NCBI GenBank assembly: GCA_021464245.1
Contig: JADCRB010000094.1
Span: 81,357 to 145,356, forward strand
DNA: 64,000 bases
Reading direction: 5' to 3'
Source: Carallia brachiata
Lineage: Eukaryota; Streptophyta; Magnoliopsida; Malpighiales; Rhizophoraceae
In this document: positions 9,761 through 21,642 of the stretch, piece after piece
How positions within the stretch are numbered: position 1 is the stretch's first letter
Layout: each line of letters opens with the position of its first letter
Notes under the pieces: generated by a model
The model's database searches: none
Told to the model about the DNA's origin: nothing
What the model saw: only the letters and a program-made list of their open reading frames with translations
Program-made: the position numbers and the translations under genes

Positions 9761-10339
9761 CCTGCAAAAGTTGATAGAAATGATGTAGAAATTAGGAGGT
9801 AGAGTAGAGTCATCTTCTTGAGAAGCAAGAGAACCACGTGGAGCATCTTTGATTCTTTCTAAGCTCTTTTTGCTGTTTGAAGAGAACAAGCCTAAATGAA
9901 ATCTATGTATAATGCAAGCAAGCTAAAAGTTACTCAGAATGACATTCTTGGAGATAAAACATATATTTGTTTCTTTATTAGCGAAAGGAAGACTAGGGCT
10001 TTCCGGTTTTAAATTCAAATTGAAAAAGGCCAACGAGACCATTTTGTCTTTGTTGGGGCACGACTTTTTTGGCTTAAAAAAAAAAAAAAGAACAGTATTG
10101 AGCTGGACCTCCTGTGGAAATTATCAAAATGTCGCCAATTCTAGACGCACATCAAGAGCCAATTAATTAAAGGAAGAAAGACAAGAAAGAAGAATGAATT
10201 GTAGCAGTTTTTGTATAGTCCAAATATTTTTTGGATAGATAAGTACCTTCTGAAAAATCACAAGGCCTGTCTTTGACATTTTAGTGGATGTCACCGATTT
10301 GGGCAATTCCGGAATTCAGAGCTAGTTTCATTAATAAAA

Positions 10340-11240
10340 AATATGTGGACTTTGTGATTCTGTGGGCTGCCGACCGAAGGAGGCCTGTTGTGATAGTGTT
10401 TGGGCTCATTGACTTGATAGCTTACAGCCTTACGTGATACAACGAAATTGCAAAAAAATATTGCAGGACAACTAAAACACGTTTTGAGTTTTTACCCTTC
10501 ATCAATGTTCTACTTTTCGTCACCTTTTTTTTTTTTTTTCACTTTTTTGAGAAGTTAGGCATGGAATTTAGGAGAAGCCCGTAAATACAATATGGACTGA
10601 TATCTTTTTTTTTTCCCCACGAAGTTCATGCAATTGATTATAATTAAATTTATTATCAAACCTTTGATGTAGTTTTTTTTTATTAATTGACTTCGACTTT
10701 ACAATCATAATATCATTGAGTTAGAGTTCATAATATCATTGAGTTAGAGTTCGTTAATAATCTTTAATAATCTTATACCTGTGGCTCCATGGGTGAAATA
10801 ATATCTCTCTAAAAAAGCATGTTTTTTTTTCTGTGGTACCAAGAAAATATTTTGTTATCGTTGTATAAAGTTATCATATGGACAAAAAGAAAAAGTTCTC
10901 TTTACTTGCTAAGTGCTTTGTTTGACTTGGTCAAACACGAAATCTCATAAGCTCTTCCATAGTATGGCCACGCGCTATAAATATGTAGCATTGGACGGAG
11001 GTTCGACCTGCCGCCGATGTTGAGGTTGGCCGACAATCATTAGCAATTTGCAAAATCTTGTGACGTAGGACAGGCCTCCAGATTTAGAGCTTGTTTGATT
11101 AACTGTTGCTAAGACGGACTCTACTAAATTTTTTGGTGGATAAAAGGAAGAAATAGACGAAAACCATTCGTAGAGGTAGCCTACACTAAAAAGTGTCCCA
11201 TACTGAAAGATGGCCGACACTTCGTTATTTAGGGCAACTA
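10340..11240. repeat. Second copy of the 940-2,200 block
   Basis: Direct-orientation, diverged copy of 940-2,200. The shared landmarks are gggctgccgaccga (about 10,365), ttctacttttcgtca (about 10,508), atggacaaaaagaaaaag (about 10,877) and aagatggccgac (about 11,207). It abuts the end of arm A, so arm A is flanked on both sides by copies of this block. No coding function is seen. Confidence 0.65.
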
Positions 11241-11244
11241 TGCG

Positions 11245-11745
11245 GATATATAATTTTTTTATTCTAAATCTTTGTACTTTTTTTAATATAAATTTTAAAT
11301 TTTTTTGACATTTTATTTAAGTTTTATAATTTTTGATTTTTTATTAAATCAGTCATTTCAATTATAAAAAAGAGTCAATCAATTAATAAATAAGTTTAAA
11401 TTAATAAAAATTATTAAAAAAAGTTAAATAAATGAATTAAATATTTTTTTCATTAATAAATATTCACATAAAAAAATTTTTAATCAATAAATATACAAAT
11501 TAAATATATAAATTGCATACTTTTTGATGAAAAAAATTTTTAAATAGTATATTTAACCTTTTTTCAAATAATTTTTGTTAAGTCAAAATCATTTTTTTAA
11601 TAAATTGATAACTTTTTATTAACAAATGAACTAATTTGGTACGAAATTAAAAAATTTATGATTCAAATAAAATTTTAAAAAAATTTACGATTTATATGTA
11701 AAAATTTATAAAAATTTAGAATTTATAAAATAGATATCCCCTGAG
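11245..11745. mobile_element. Degenerate MITE-like inverted-repeat element, same family as 25,966
   Basis: AT-rich element with complementary ends (tctaaatctttgtac... near 11,263 against ...aaaatttagaatttataaaatag near 11,735). Its centre (aaatcagtcatttc, agtcaatcaattaataaata, aagttaaataaatgaattaaat) is clearly related to the better preserved copy at 25,966-26,465. Ends are approximate. Confidence 0.55.
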
Positions 11746-12044
11746 CTATGTGTGTGTGCCGGCCACGGGCGCTTGTGGCGTGTGGTTGGGGTATGAAATT
11801 TCAACCCGACCTCTTGATTCCGGAATCAACCCGAGTATGTGCGTATATTCTTTGGGCCGTTAAAGACCTTACGAAGGGCAAGACTTCTAGTGAATCCAAT
11901 GGGTTATAACACTTAAAGTGCATGTAAATAGTCGGGCCTTGTACGTTTTTTCGATGAATTAATTCAATGATCCATTTCCGTCAAAAAAAAATGTAAATAG
12001 TCGGGCCAGTGGGGAGTCCATAAATGGTTGGATTAATTAGTAAA

Positions 12045-12222
12045 GAGTAATGATATATATTACGAGAGAATTGTATTATGAAATATTTTAAAATTTATAT
12101 TATAAAAAGAATTGTTAACTGTTTTAATATCATTAACTACAAAAAATAATAATTTTTTTCATAATTATAAAACTTATAATATTTTATAATATAATTTTTA
12201 TAATATATATCATTACCCATAA
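12045..12222. mobile_element. Short hairpin MITE
   Basis: About 175 bp whose ends are inverted copies: gtaatgatatatatta at about 12,047 against taatatatatcattac ending about 12,217. The match continues inward through aaatattttaaaattt/ttataatattttataa. No coding capacity. Confidence 0.6.
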
Positions 12223-12639
12223 TAAAGTCCGTCGTAAAGTTAAGGCTCTTTTGAGGCAGCAAGTTTTTCGGCAAGAGTTTCCCTTTCAGAAAAAGCGGGC
12301 CCAAAACTGCAAAACTGAACTGGGCTAATATTGGTATCAACCCAAAAAAAAAAAGATCGGCCCTAGTCAACGCAATTATGTTAAGTTGGCTGTCACGTCG
12401 AAGCCACGTTGCTCTAGATTACGGAAAACACAACACAACTCACTGAGGATAAATTTTAACGGAGTGAACTAATGTCGTGGGGTTTCTTCATTATTAAAAA
12501 AGGTTGAGAATATAGATTACAAAAAAAAAAAAAGTTAAAACGTGGTGGAAGGTATCTTAATTTTTATCACCGTAGCAGGCAAAACGGCTGACGGGTGTTT
12601 TAATTACTGGTTTCAATGGCCAGAAGAATTTGCTGAAAA

Positions 12640-13300
12640 TTTTTTATAATGTAACTATATAAATTTTTTTTATAACTGTATTAATTATAAATATAATAAA
12701 AAATTATTTTTTTAATTATATAATAAATCTTTGTATTTATAAAACATTTTTAACTAATTATATTTAAAAAAATTTTCAATCATTTTTGTTCGAGATATGT
12801 ATATTTTAAATTTAAAACTTTTATATTTTTTTTATTTGAATCTTAAACTTTTTCAAAATTTTATTTGAATTTTAAATTTTTTAATTTTCTATCAAATCAG
12901 TCGATCTATTGACGAAAAGCGATTAATCTATTAAAAAATGACGTTGAACTTATAAAAAATTATTTGAAAAAAACTTAGATAAATAAATTGAATTTTTTTT
13001 AATTAAAACATATGCATACTATTTATTTAATTCGTATATCTATTAATTAAAAATATTTAATATGCATATTTTATTGATAAAAAAAATGTTTAATTCATTT
13101 ATTTGATTTTTTTTAATAATTTGAATTAGGTTAAACTCATTTATTAACAAATTGATAACTTTTTGTAAATAAAAAGATTGATTTAATAAAAAATTAAAAA
13201 TTTTAAAACTTAAATAAAATCTTAGAAAGATTTAAAACTCAAATATAAATAAATATAAAAATTTAAAATTTAAAATATCCATATCCTTTTTGTTCCGCAC
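12640..13300. mobile_element. Degenerate MITE-like element, third copy of the 25,966 family
   Basis: At about 12,790-13,290 the ends are complementary (atattttaaatttaaaac against gtt/aaatttaaaatatcc). The centre (tctatcaaatcagtcgatct, aaaaatgacgttgaac, tttattaacaaattgataac) parallels 11,245-11,745 and 25,966-26,465. The preceding 150 bp is AT-rich without features. Confidence 0.5.
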
Positions 13301-13860
13301 ATAAACTTTTTTCCCGTTAATTACCGACAAAGAATCGCCTTATAGGCGCCAACCATCTTGGATTCCTCGAAAACGACATCGTCACACGAAACTTCCTTAA
13401 TATGGTTAGCTACCTAGTCTTTTTTTTTTTTTTTATAAATAATTAAAATAAAAACATTGCACCCATACTTAAGTAAAGATATTCAAAACGGCAAAACCTT
13501 AAATTAAATTAAATCTCACTACCTTATGTCAAAAAGAAAAAATTAATAATAACAATAAAAATCTCACCCCCTCAGCTGCACCCACTCGTCTTGTCGTGAT
13601 TTAAAGTTTGGAAAAATATTGATAGTCATATTATGATATCATATATTTCAGTCATATAAAATAATATTTATAATATTTATAATAATAATCATAATTTTTT
13701 AATAAAAATTTATATTTTTTTTTTGTTATAAAAAATTTATACATTATTTTAGAATAACTGAATGTATGATAAAAATATATGATTATATTTCTAATTAGCT
13801 AATAGACCCCTTAAAGTTTCTTCAACAAAGTTCTGAAAAAAAAAAAAAAAAAAAAAAGGG
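13300..13860. other. Intergenic, upstream region of the DnaJ gene
   Basis: No gene. A loose inverted repeat spans about 13,615-13,795 (atgatatcatatatttcagt against actgaatgtatgataaaaat) and may be another small MITE. A poly-A of about 20 lies at 13,837. Confidence 0.45.
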
Positions 13861-14009
13861 GGATTTCTTACTTTCTTCAGCAACAATAACAATATTAACG
13901 ACATCTCCTCCTCTTCCCTCAAAAAAAAAAGAAAAAGAAAAACGACATCTCCTCCTCTCATTAAACTTTTTTAGCTGGTGATTCAGGGGGTCTTACTGCC
14001 TCTTCGCTT

Positions 14010-14480
14010 CTCTGCAATCAGTAAGTCTCTCTCTCTCTCTCTCTCCTTTCACTCTGTCTCTGATCTCCCATCTTAAAACTTAATCCTCCGAACTGCTGTT
14101 TCATGTGATAGTTATTTTGTTCATTTGTGGTCTTGGGTAAATTTGGTTAAGATCCAGATTTGTTATCCCATTTATTTCTTCTTTTCAAAAGCCATTCTCT
14201 TTCGATTACGATTGAATCTGATGTCGGTCCTCTTCTCTGCTTCTGGTGTGGAAGAACTGTTACACCTCCAATTTATGAGAAGTTTTTATCTTTCTGTTCT
14301 TGGCTAATGTAAATTGGAGCGCAATTTGATTTGCCATGTCCCTGGCACTTAAATCTTGATGTATAATTTCTCTGGTTGATTTCCTCCTCTGGATTTTATT
14401 TTATTTTATTGGCTGCTTAAAGAGGTTGATTAGTTTTTTTTTTTTTTTTAATATTTAAGTTTAAAAGACTGTCATCTTGA
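14010..14480 (+). other. 5' leader and leader intron of the DnaJ gene
   Basis: A CT-rich leader leads to a good donor (caatca/gtaagt, intron from 14,021). A candidate acceptor lies near 14,467, just upstream of the ATG at 14,497. A 5' UTR intron is inferred from splice signals only. Confidence 0.5.
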
Positions 14481-14496
14481 ACCAAAACTGAAGCCA

Positions 14497-17400
14497 ATGG
14501 TGAAAGATACCGCTTATTATGACATTTTGGGTGTCAATGTGGAGGCGTCCCCGGCGGAGATCAAGAAGGCTTATTATCTGAAGGTTAGTGAAGTACAAGT
14601 TATAGCTTCAATCTCCTTGAAGAATTGCATGTTTTCGGATTAATGCGATGTCAACTACAAGCTCACATGACATCTGGAAGACTGCAATTTCTGTTTTGCA
14701 CTTTAGTATAAGACGTGCAAACTTGATGTAGAGTTATTCCTTTTGAACTTGCATGTTTGAATAGAGTACAGAAAATGGAGCTACTAATATGTGAAAATGG
14801 TCGGCAGTGTTATTTCTGATAATGAGAAAGCTTTTTGAGATTTTGTGCAGGCGAGAATAGTTCATCCGGATAAGAATCCTGGTGATCCAAAAGCTGCAGA
14901 AAATTTTCAGGTTGGTTACTGAATTTATTATTTCGATGAAGTCTAAAAATTATGTAATCCCTTTTCCTCATGACTGAACAAGTGATAAAGAAAAACTCAT
15001 ATAGCTAAATCCACTTAAATTTGGGATTAAGACTTAGTTGAGTTTAGTAGAGTTGGTTTGCAGTTTGCCTCCTTCCTTCACATTTCTTTCCCACCTTTTT
15101 ATCGGTTACTTGTTAAGTATTGAGATACTAAGGGAAAAAAAAGGGAAGAAGGAGAAGAAGAAGAAAAAGAATTTCATTTGTCAAGTCACCTATTTTTGCG
15201 ATCCTACGACAAACTTACTTGTCTTATGTTTCATGTCCAAAGAAACTAGGTGAGGCGTACCAGATATTAAGTGATCCTGAAAAGCGAGAAGCCTATGACA
15301 AGCATGGAAAGGAAGGAGTACCACAGTAAGTTTCTCTGGCATGAGCATGGGTTTGACATTCATTCTGTTTTGAAATGGATCTTTTTTCCAGGATGGGGGG
15401 ATTTTTGGGGTTCAAATCCCCTCTTCTCTGAAAAAATTCACTTGTTAAATTAAATTGTTACTGAAGAAAATGTTTGGTTCATGGACACTATATTGGACCA
15501 GAAGCATGTATAACCTGTTCAATGTGGGAAAAACTTTAGAAGTGTTCAGAGGTTACAAGCAATCTAAAAGGGGTCAAATGTTTATGTTTCTCACCACCAA
15601 TACGTAACGAATGAAATCTTAGAGTGAACAACGTATTCAATCAATTTCTGCCTCTCTCATGCCAGTTTATATGACTAGCTCCATTAGGGACTTATGATTT
15701 GCTCTTTGAGATACAGGTAATCAGAGTGCATGTGTCCTTCTCTTCGATGCATAGTGTCCTTCCCTTCGATGCATAGTTAATTAGATAGATAAAGAACCTT
15801 TCATAAAGCACCTACTGAGAATTAACTGTCAGAATCTATTGATAGGAAGCTAAATTACCCAGTAGATTTCTGGCCCGCGAATTGATAGTTTGGCTTGCAA
15901 TCCCACAGGATGGACAAAACACACAAATATCTTGCTTAGGGAAAGAAGACTATAATATTTATGTTACTAGCCACAGAATCAATGGCATTAGCTCCTCTTA
16001 TATAGGCATGTTGAAAGTACTTTTGTTTTAATTGCTTTTTTCGAAGAGTCTTATCTAGTTGACTTTTGTTTGTTTGTTTCTCTGTGGCATATTTATTCCA
16101 GGCTCAAAAGTTGAAAACTTTCTCTTTGTCAGGGACTCGATGGTGGATCCTTCAGCTGTCTTCGGAATGCTGTTTGGAAGTGAATATTTGAAGATTATGT
16201 TGGCCAACTTGCCCTTGCTTCATTGTCGTCTATTGAAATTGAAGAAGACTCACAGGATATTGATGTCCGCCAACAGAGAATTCAAGAGAAGATGAAAGTA
16301 TGCATTTTTAAGCATTAGATTTTGCTGTTTGTATGGCGTTAGCTTTTGTTGCATTTAATTAAAGCCCTTCTCTGTAATTTCTTTTTTTAAATTTACAGGC
16401 CATGCAGAAAGAGAGGGAAGAAAAACTCATAACAATTCTGAAAAATCGCCTTGAACCATTTGTCGAAGGTCAAGTGGACGAGTTTGTAAAATGGGCAAAT
16501 TCAGAAGCGCGGCATCTCTCCAGAGCTGGTATATTGCTTTCCTATTTTCTTGATAAGGTGGCATGTTTTTGTGCTTAGTAGACCGCACCAAAATGTGGGA
16601 GTTATCAACCTGGGAAATTTTCTCTTGTATTTTATATCTAAACTGGTGCTCCCCACAAGAATAAGCCCAGAGCTACAGTTTCAAAAGACAACTTTTCCCT
16701 CCTCGTTTGTTGTTGGAAGCCATTACAGGTGCTCCATGTTATCTTTTAATTGCCTGTCTGATCCTGAGATTTTTCGTATGTAATTTTGCTTTAGTGTGCA
16801 ATTGGTGGGGTGGCTGGGATTGGGTTCTGGAGCTGAATCTTTCCAATTAGAAGGAAGAACATTTGTCTGCGGAAACCTTCTAGTTATTGAAGCGATTTTC
16901 CAAACACGTTTCTATATTTAATAACAAGCCAAAGTTATTTTAAAACGGTAATGTTTGGCCTGGTGCCAATCTGGATTGACAAGTGAATGTTAGAATATTC
17001 TTTTTTGTTTGCATTAAGTGGTTGACATTTTGAAAATGCCTCATCAGTTATTTAAAGAAAATTTGGTGGATGTTTACACTAACTGATAATATCTTCAGCG
17101 TTCGGTGAGGCTATCTTGCACACAATTGGTTATATTTACACCAGGAAAGCTGCTAGAGAGATTGGAAAGGACAAACGATATATGAAAGTTCCATTTTTAG
17201 CAGAATGGGTAAGAGATAAAGGACACCAGATGAAGTCGCAAGTAATGGCAGCTTCAGGTACGTTGTTCAGCAGCTCAAAATTCATTTGGATCAGAGGTCC
17301 ATTATATATCTTGTAGAAACATGCAAGGAATACAGCAGAGTTCATTATTTCTCTCGATTTTGCAGGTGCTGTTTCTTTGATTCAAATACAGGAGGAGCTG

Positions 17401-17948
17401 AAAAGATTGAACCAAGCGGAAAACAAAGAAGAGAACATGCTGAAAGTCGTTGAAGACAAGAAGGATGCTATGCTTCAATCCCTTTGGCAGATCAATGTAG
17501 TTGATATTGAGAACACTTTATCTCATGTCTGCCAAGCGGTTAGTGTTTTTTTTTTTTTTCCTGTTTTCTTTCTTAATTAGCCTATGGAATCTTGGGAGTC
17601 ATGCAATATATCATTCTATTCAAAGAATGCATTCCTTTGTTTAGGCAAATTATGTGCTGACCGCGTTTCTGTTTCAGGTACTCAAAGACCCTAGTGTTTC
17701 CAGGGATGTTCTGAGGCAGCGTGCCAAAGCATTGAAAAAACTTGGAACAATATTTCAAGTGAGCACACTTTCCCTACTTGCACATTCTTGCATTGCTTAT
17801 ATATTGTCTTCGTCGTCGTTTTATTGGACTAGAATCTCATCAAAGCCAAATTTCCATTGCTTCTCAGGGTGCCAAAGCTGCTTATAGTAGGGAAAACAGT
17901 TTGCGCCACGAGGGTGACGCATCAGTGGAGTCTGGTTCTCCATCATAG
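14497..17948 (+). CDS. DnaJ-X domain cochaperone (DNAJ10-like), one frameshift
   Basis: Nine exons: 14,497-14,583, 14,851-14,910, 15,243-15,325, 16,133-16,297, 16,399-16,528, 17,099-17,257, 17,366-17,538, 17,678-17,758 and 17,868-17,948. All introns are GT-AG. The N-terminus is a J domain ([23 protein letters not shown] at residues 34-36; [15 protein letters not shown]). The remainder is the DnaJ-X region: [87 protein letters not shown] and a C-terminal [11 protein letters not shown]. The family stimulates Hsp70 ATPase. One fault lies in exon 4. At 16,187-16,189 the codon after SEY lacks one T; a fourth T restores the family's [11 protein letters not shown] and the correct phase of all later exons. 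As read, translation would go out of frame after about residue 95. Every other exon is conserved, so an assembly error in a homopolymer is as likely as a real mutation. About 339 aa if corrected. Confidence 0.88.
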
Positions 17949-18440
17949 TCACAAATCCTGTGGGTTTAATTGCAGAAGTTGAACTGATAATTTGAGTCGT
18001 TATCAGTTGTTTTTTTTTTGTTTTTAATTTACTTTTGATGTTTTTTTTTATAGGTAGTAGGCTCTAAAATTCTTTAATTTAGAAGCCAATATATATTGTA
18101 AGCGGTGTGACGTTTGATGCAGTGCAAAATCTAGCTTGACCATGGTTTCCCTATGCATAAGACAAATTTTGTGCAGTTGACAGACAAATTTTGTGACGGG
18201 CTATCATGTGCACATATTAGGACCGTACATATGATATGGGCCTTCACCTGTAAAGAAAAATTGCAGCCCGCTTTGGTTTGAGACACGATTCTTGGATTCT
18301 CTTTCTCAGAGTATTCGATGCTCTCAATTGCCGCTTCTGCGTAACATTGTTCTATAGAAAGAATAAAAAGGCCACGACTTGATGGAACATAACAAGGGCA
18401 TTGTGCAATTCAGGATTTTTTTTTTTTTTTTTTTGTCTAT
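17949..18440 (+). other. 3' region of the DnaJ gene
   Basis: Probable 3' UTR to about 18,100 (T-rich, with tatatattgtaag near 18,090), then intergenic sequence without recognisable features. Confidence 0.4.
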
Positions 18441-18820
18441 AGTTAGAGTGGTCTCCGTTTGGAGTGAGTGGAAGGGTAAGGAAAGGAGGAGAAAAGAAAA
18501 GAAAATAAAGAGAAAATAAAGTTGTTTGTAGTGGTGGAGAAAGTGAAGAGAACAAAAGTATGGTAAAAAAAAAATGAATAGTAATTTGTGAGAGAAAAAA
18601 TGAAGAGAAAATAAAATTACTTAAAGTGATAGAAAAATGAAGAGAAAGAAAGTACAGTGAAAGAAAAAATAAATAATAATTTGTGAGAGAAAAAATTGAG
18701 AGAAAATAAAATTATTTAGAATGGTGTAGAAAGTAAAAAGAAAAAAATATAAGAAAAAAATTATATAGTAATAATTATACTTTTCTTTTTTTCTTTTCCT
18801 TTTCATTGCACAACAAACAT
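18440..18820. mobile_element. MITE-like repeat, family shared with 29,364
   Basis: Starts ggtctccgtttggagtgag and ends cattgcacaacaaacatac. The interior repeats gagagaaaataaag/gtagaaagtg motifs. The copy at 29,364-29,742 has the same ends and interior. The ends are imperfect inverted repeats (GTTTGG against caAAC), resembling Tourist/Harbinger-type MITEs. The target duplication is unclear. Confidence 0.55.
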
Positions 18821-18934
18821 ACTTTAAAAGAAAGAAGAAGGTGAGCAGGAAAACTCAACCTCTTGCCACTCGAACATGCTTGCGTGCTCATTTAGGCATT
18901 ATTACGTTGCGATGGAAAATAACGAGGCCCTTGG

Positions 18935-19671
18935 CATAGTTATTAAAACCAACCCGGACACTGACCCGGTCAGGCGACTGGGTCAGTGGGTCATTGGTTC
19001 AACCAGTGGGTCATTAATTCTTAAGAAAATGAATATATCAAATAATATATATAATTTTTTTTTGTATAATTTAACACAATAATTATATTTTCATAAATTA
19101 AAAAATAGTTTATACTAATCAAAATTTTGATAAAAATTCTTTAAAAACTATTTTTTAATATCAATTGTAACATATTATTTGATATATGAATAATGTTAAA
19201 TTATTACATACAGAAAGATAGATAATAAAAAGTAAAAAATTCTTAAATTGTACAAAAAAATATTGTGTAATATTGTTTAGTATTATGAAAATATTATTTT
19301 TATCGTTCGCATAGTAAAAAGTTAAAAAAATAATAAATTTTAGTGTGTAAATATTATACAAATATTATTGTTCATGTAATAAAAAGTGAAAAAAAATATA
19401 ATTTTTACTATTTGAATATTGTACATTATTTAAAAATATTATTTTTATTATTTATACAATAAAAAGTGAAAAAAATATATTTTTTTCGGTTAAAACACTG
19501 TTTATTATTAAAAAATATTATTTTTACTGTTTAAACAGTGAAAAAATACAAAAAATAATTTTTTATTACTCAAATGACTCAATTACTGTTTATGCGAATC
19601 GACCCGATCCAGTGCCCGAATAACCGAGTCACCGGTCCAACCGACCGGGTTGGGCCGGTTTAATAACACTG
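18935..19671. mobile_element. hAT-like MITE with 8-bp target duplication
   Basis: Flanked by GCCCTTGG at 18,927-18,934 and 19,672-19,679. The ends are inverted repeats: CATAGTTATTAAAACC on the left against CAGTGTTATTAAACCGG, the complement of the right end. Both are followed by AACCCGG/CCGGTC-rich sequence, and the interior is AT-rich. An 8-bp duplication is typical of hAT transposases. No ORF of note. Confidence 0.8.
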
Positions 19672-19679
19672 GCCCTTGG

Positions 19680-20475
19680 CCCCGCCCCCAACAGAAGAAA
19701 ATAAATGGGCAAAGTGTACACTACTTTGACAAGACGCGGTTAGTTTAGTGGCATGTCGTGCGTAAGCGACATGTGGGTTCCAATGCAATATTTGCTTACT
19801 CAATCATCATACTTGTCGTTTATCTGAGCACACGGCATGACAGTCTGCCGGGGTCGCGCGAAGTGGACTAACAATGATTATGTAAAAGACTAAACAGGTT
19901 ATGATTTCCTCAAACTTACCCACTTTAGAGCTTACAGATGATGTAGAAACAAATCATCGAAATGGCCAACATGCTTGTTTTCTGTTATGCTAACACACAA
20001 GCGAGCCTGTGTAAATTATAACCTCGAGAACTGCCATGCTGCAAAGTTATGATTTTATCTTGATGAGAATGACCAATAATAGATTACAATGCTAGCTAGA
20101 AGGAATGGGGGAATCGAAGTTACTTAAATCAGGGAAATCTGTCCCAACACCACTTTTTTTTCCCTTTTTCTTTTTTTCTTCTTTTGAAAAGAGAGTAAGA
20201 TAAGGGTATTTAAATTTTTAAAATTCCCATAGTGCTTCCCTTTATTCTCCACCAGTGTCCTTTCAGTTGTATTTGGTGGGTTGTCCTTGTCTTTTAAGGC
20301 TCAATGAATGAAAGCACTAGCCATCCACAAAAGCTATTTTATGCCAACTTAGTGTAACTTTAAAGCGCAACAAAAAACAAATGACGTTCTAATCGCCTAG
20401 CACTGTTGCCTAGTTTCCCTTTTGCTGCCCTTCTTTTAGGTAATAGAAAATTGAAACTAAAGTTAACGCGTAGGC
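19680..20475. other. Intergenic, no features recognised
   Basis: Low-complexity T/C tract near 20,150; otherwise unremarkable non-coding sequence. Confidence 0.5.
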
Positions 20476-21169
20476 CTCAAAATTCCGGAATTGCCCAAAT
20501 TGGAGACCTCCATCTAAAATGTCCAAGCACTGGCCTTGTGTCTTTTTACAGGTACATGTCTATCCAATTCAATTAATAGGTGGGTTATATAACAATTATT
20601 ATGAATTAGAACTTCACTATATTGTTATATTTTAGATAATACTAAAATGGTCATATAATTTATTTGATGAATAATTTAGTTATTTTTTACTTTTTTCTAA
20701 ATTCAGTAATCATTAACTCATATCATTTTAATTTCACTTCAAAAAGTCTCACTACGTATTTTTTTATAAAGTTACACTTCTTTTTGTTATTTCCTCTTGA
20801 TCAATCGGCTCTCATAGACAAGTAGAAGCTTCCATAATTGGGGACATTTTGATAATTTCCACTGGAGGTCAAGCTCAATACTGTTATAATTATTATTTTT
20901 TTAAAAAATTGCGATACTAATCCTCCAACTTTACAGAAGTCACGCCCCAACAAAAGAAAAGTGGTCTCATTCGCCTTTTCTATTTGAATTTAAAACTGAA
21001 AAGCATTTGTCTCTCTTTCGCTAATAAAAGAAACAATATTTGGTTTATCTCCAAGAATGCCACTCTAAGTAACTTTTAGCTCTGCTTGCATTATAGATAG
21101 TAATGTTTCATTTAGGCTTGCTCTCTTGAAACAGCAAAAAGAGCTAAGAAAGAATCAAAGTTGCTTGAC

Positions 21170-21606
21170 ATGGTTCTCTTGCTTCTCAAGAAGATCACTC
21201 TCCTCTTCCTCCTAATTTCTGCATCATTTCTATCGACTTTTGCAGGTGGGTCTTTTTTTGATCTCCCGTGCAGCCTTTGGCGCATGTATATCCCATTATC
21301 AGCAACTTTTGCAAACCTGTAAAGTATGAACAGCGGCATGAAATGAAACAACATCACATATGTAACATTTCCCATATATGTGGATAGAAATTGTGGTCAC
21401 CAATATTAGATCTATTCCTATGCGCTATTCTTCGGTTAAGAAACTTTCGTCCACAACCACAAGTAGTAAAGTACCTGTCGTCATTGTTATTTTTCCCAAA
21501 AGCCCTGGAATGGTTTATAATCATCAATTCTATTTTTGATTCAACTTCATGCTCACTCATGTCAGCCTATTTCTGACCAACATAACTTCCCTTTACTATT
21601 GCTTTA

Positions 21607-21642
<36 letters not shown>

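Larger units (their letters stand above)
2774..9846 (-). pseudogene. CIF-type peptide precursor paralogue, interrupted by an LTR retrotransposon
   Basis: Exons on the minus strand are 9,846-9,762, 9,082-9,033 and 2,923-2,774. They align exon for exon with the intact CIF gene at 21,170. Exon 1 encodes a hydrophobic signal peptide (LLLLKKMTLLYLLISTSFLS). Exon 3 encodes LSSKPLENNEMSVIHERLLR and a C-terminal peptide starting DYEGSVPRPAL and ending RPPFHIIPN, followed by two extra residues, KS, and a stop. Three faults are visible. The ATG of the intact copy is GTG here (9,837-9,835), although an in-frame ATG lies three codons upstream (9,846). The intron-2 donor is GG, not GT (9,032-9,031). Intron 2 (about 6.1 kb) contains a full LTR retrotransposon. 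The exon reading frames are otherwise open, so loss of function appears recent, or the gene may be rescued by another donor. Known CIF peptides are tyrosine-sulfated ligands of SGN3/GSO receptors at the Casparian strip and pollen coat; that role is inferred here from family only. Confidence 0.8.
2240..10330. repeat. Inverted duplication, arm A
   Basis: Read on the minus strand, this segment matches 20,480-24,110 on the plus strand. Matching landmarks are the gggcaattccggaatt stretch (about 10,300 versus 20,480), the aaattatcaaaatgtc stretch (about 10,118 versus 20,850), all three exons of a CIF-type gene, and the ggcttggagccca/cccacccaact stretch (about 2,270-2,300 versus 24,020-24,060). Arm A is lengthened by the 5.84-kb LTR element. 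Arm B has about 1.4 kb between the CIF stop and the outer landmark that is not seen in arm A. Confidence 0.75.

Noticed and set aside
19720..19800. Possible tRNA (gcggttagtttagtggca ... gtgggttcc)
   Set aside because: A partial A-box/B-box-like look only; no acceptor stem or cloverleaf could be paired.
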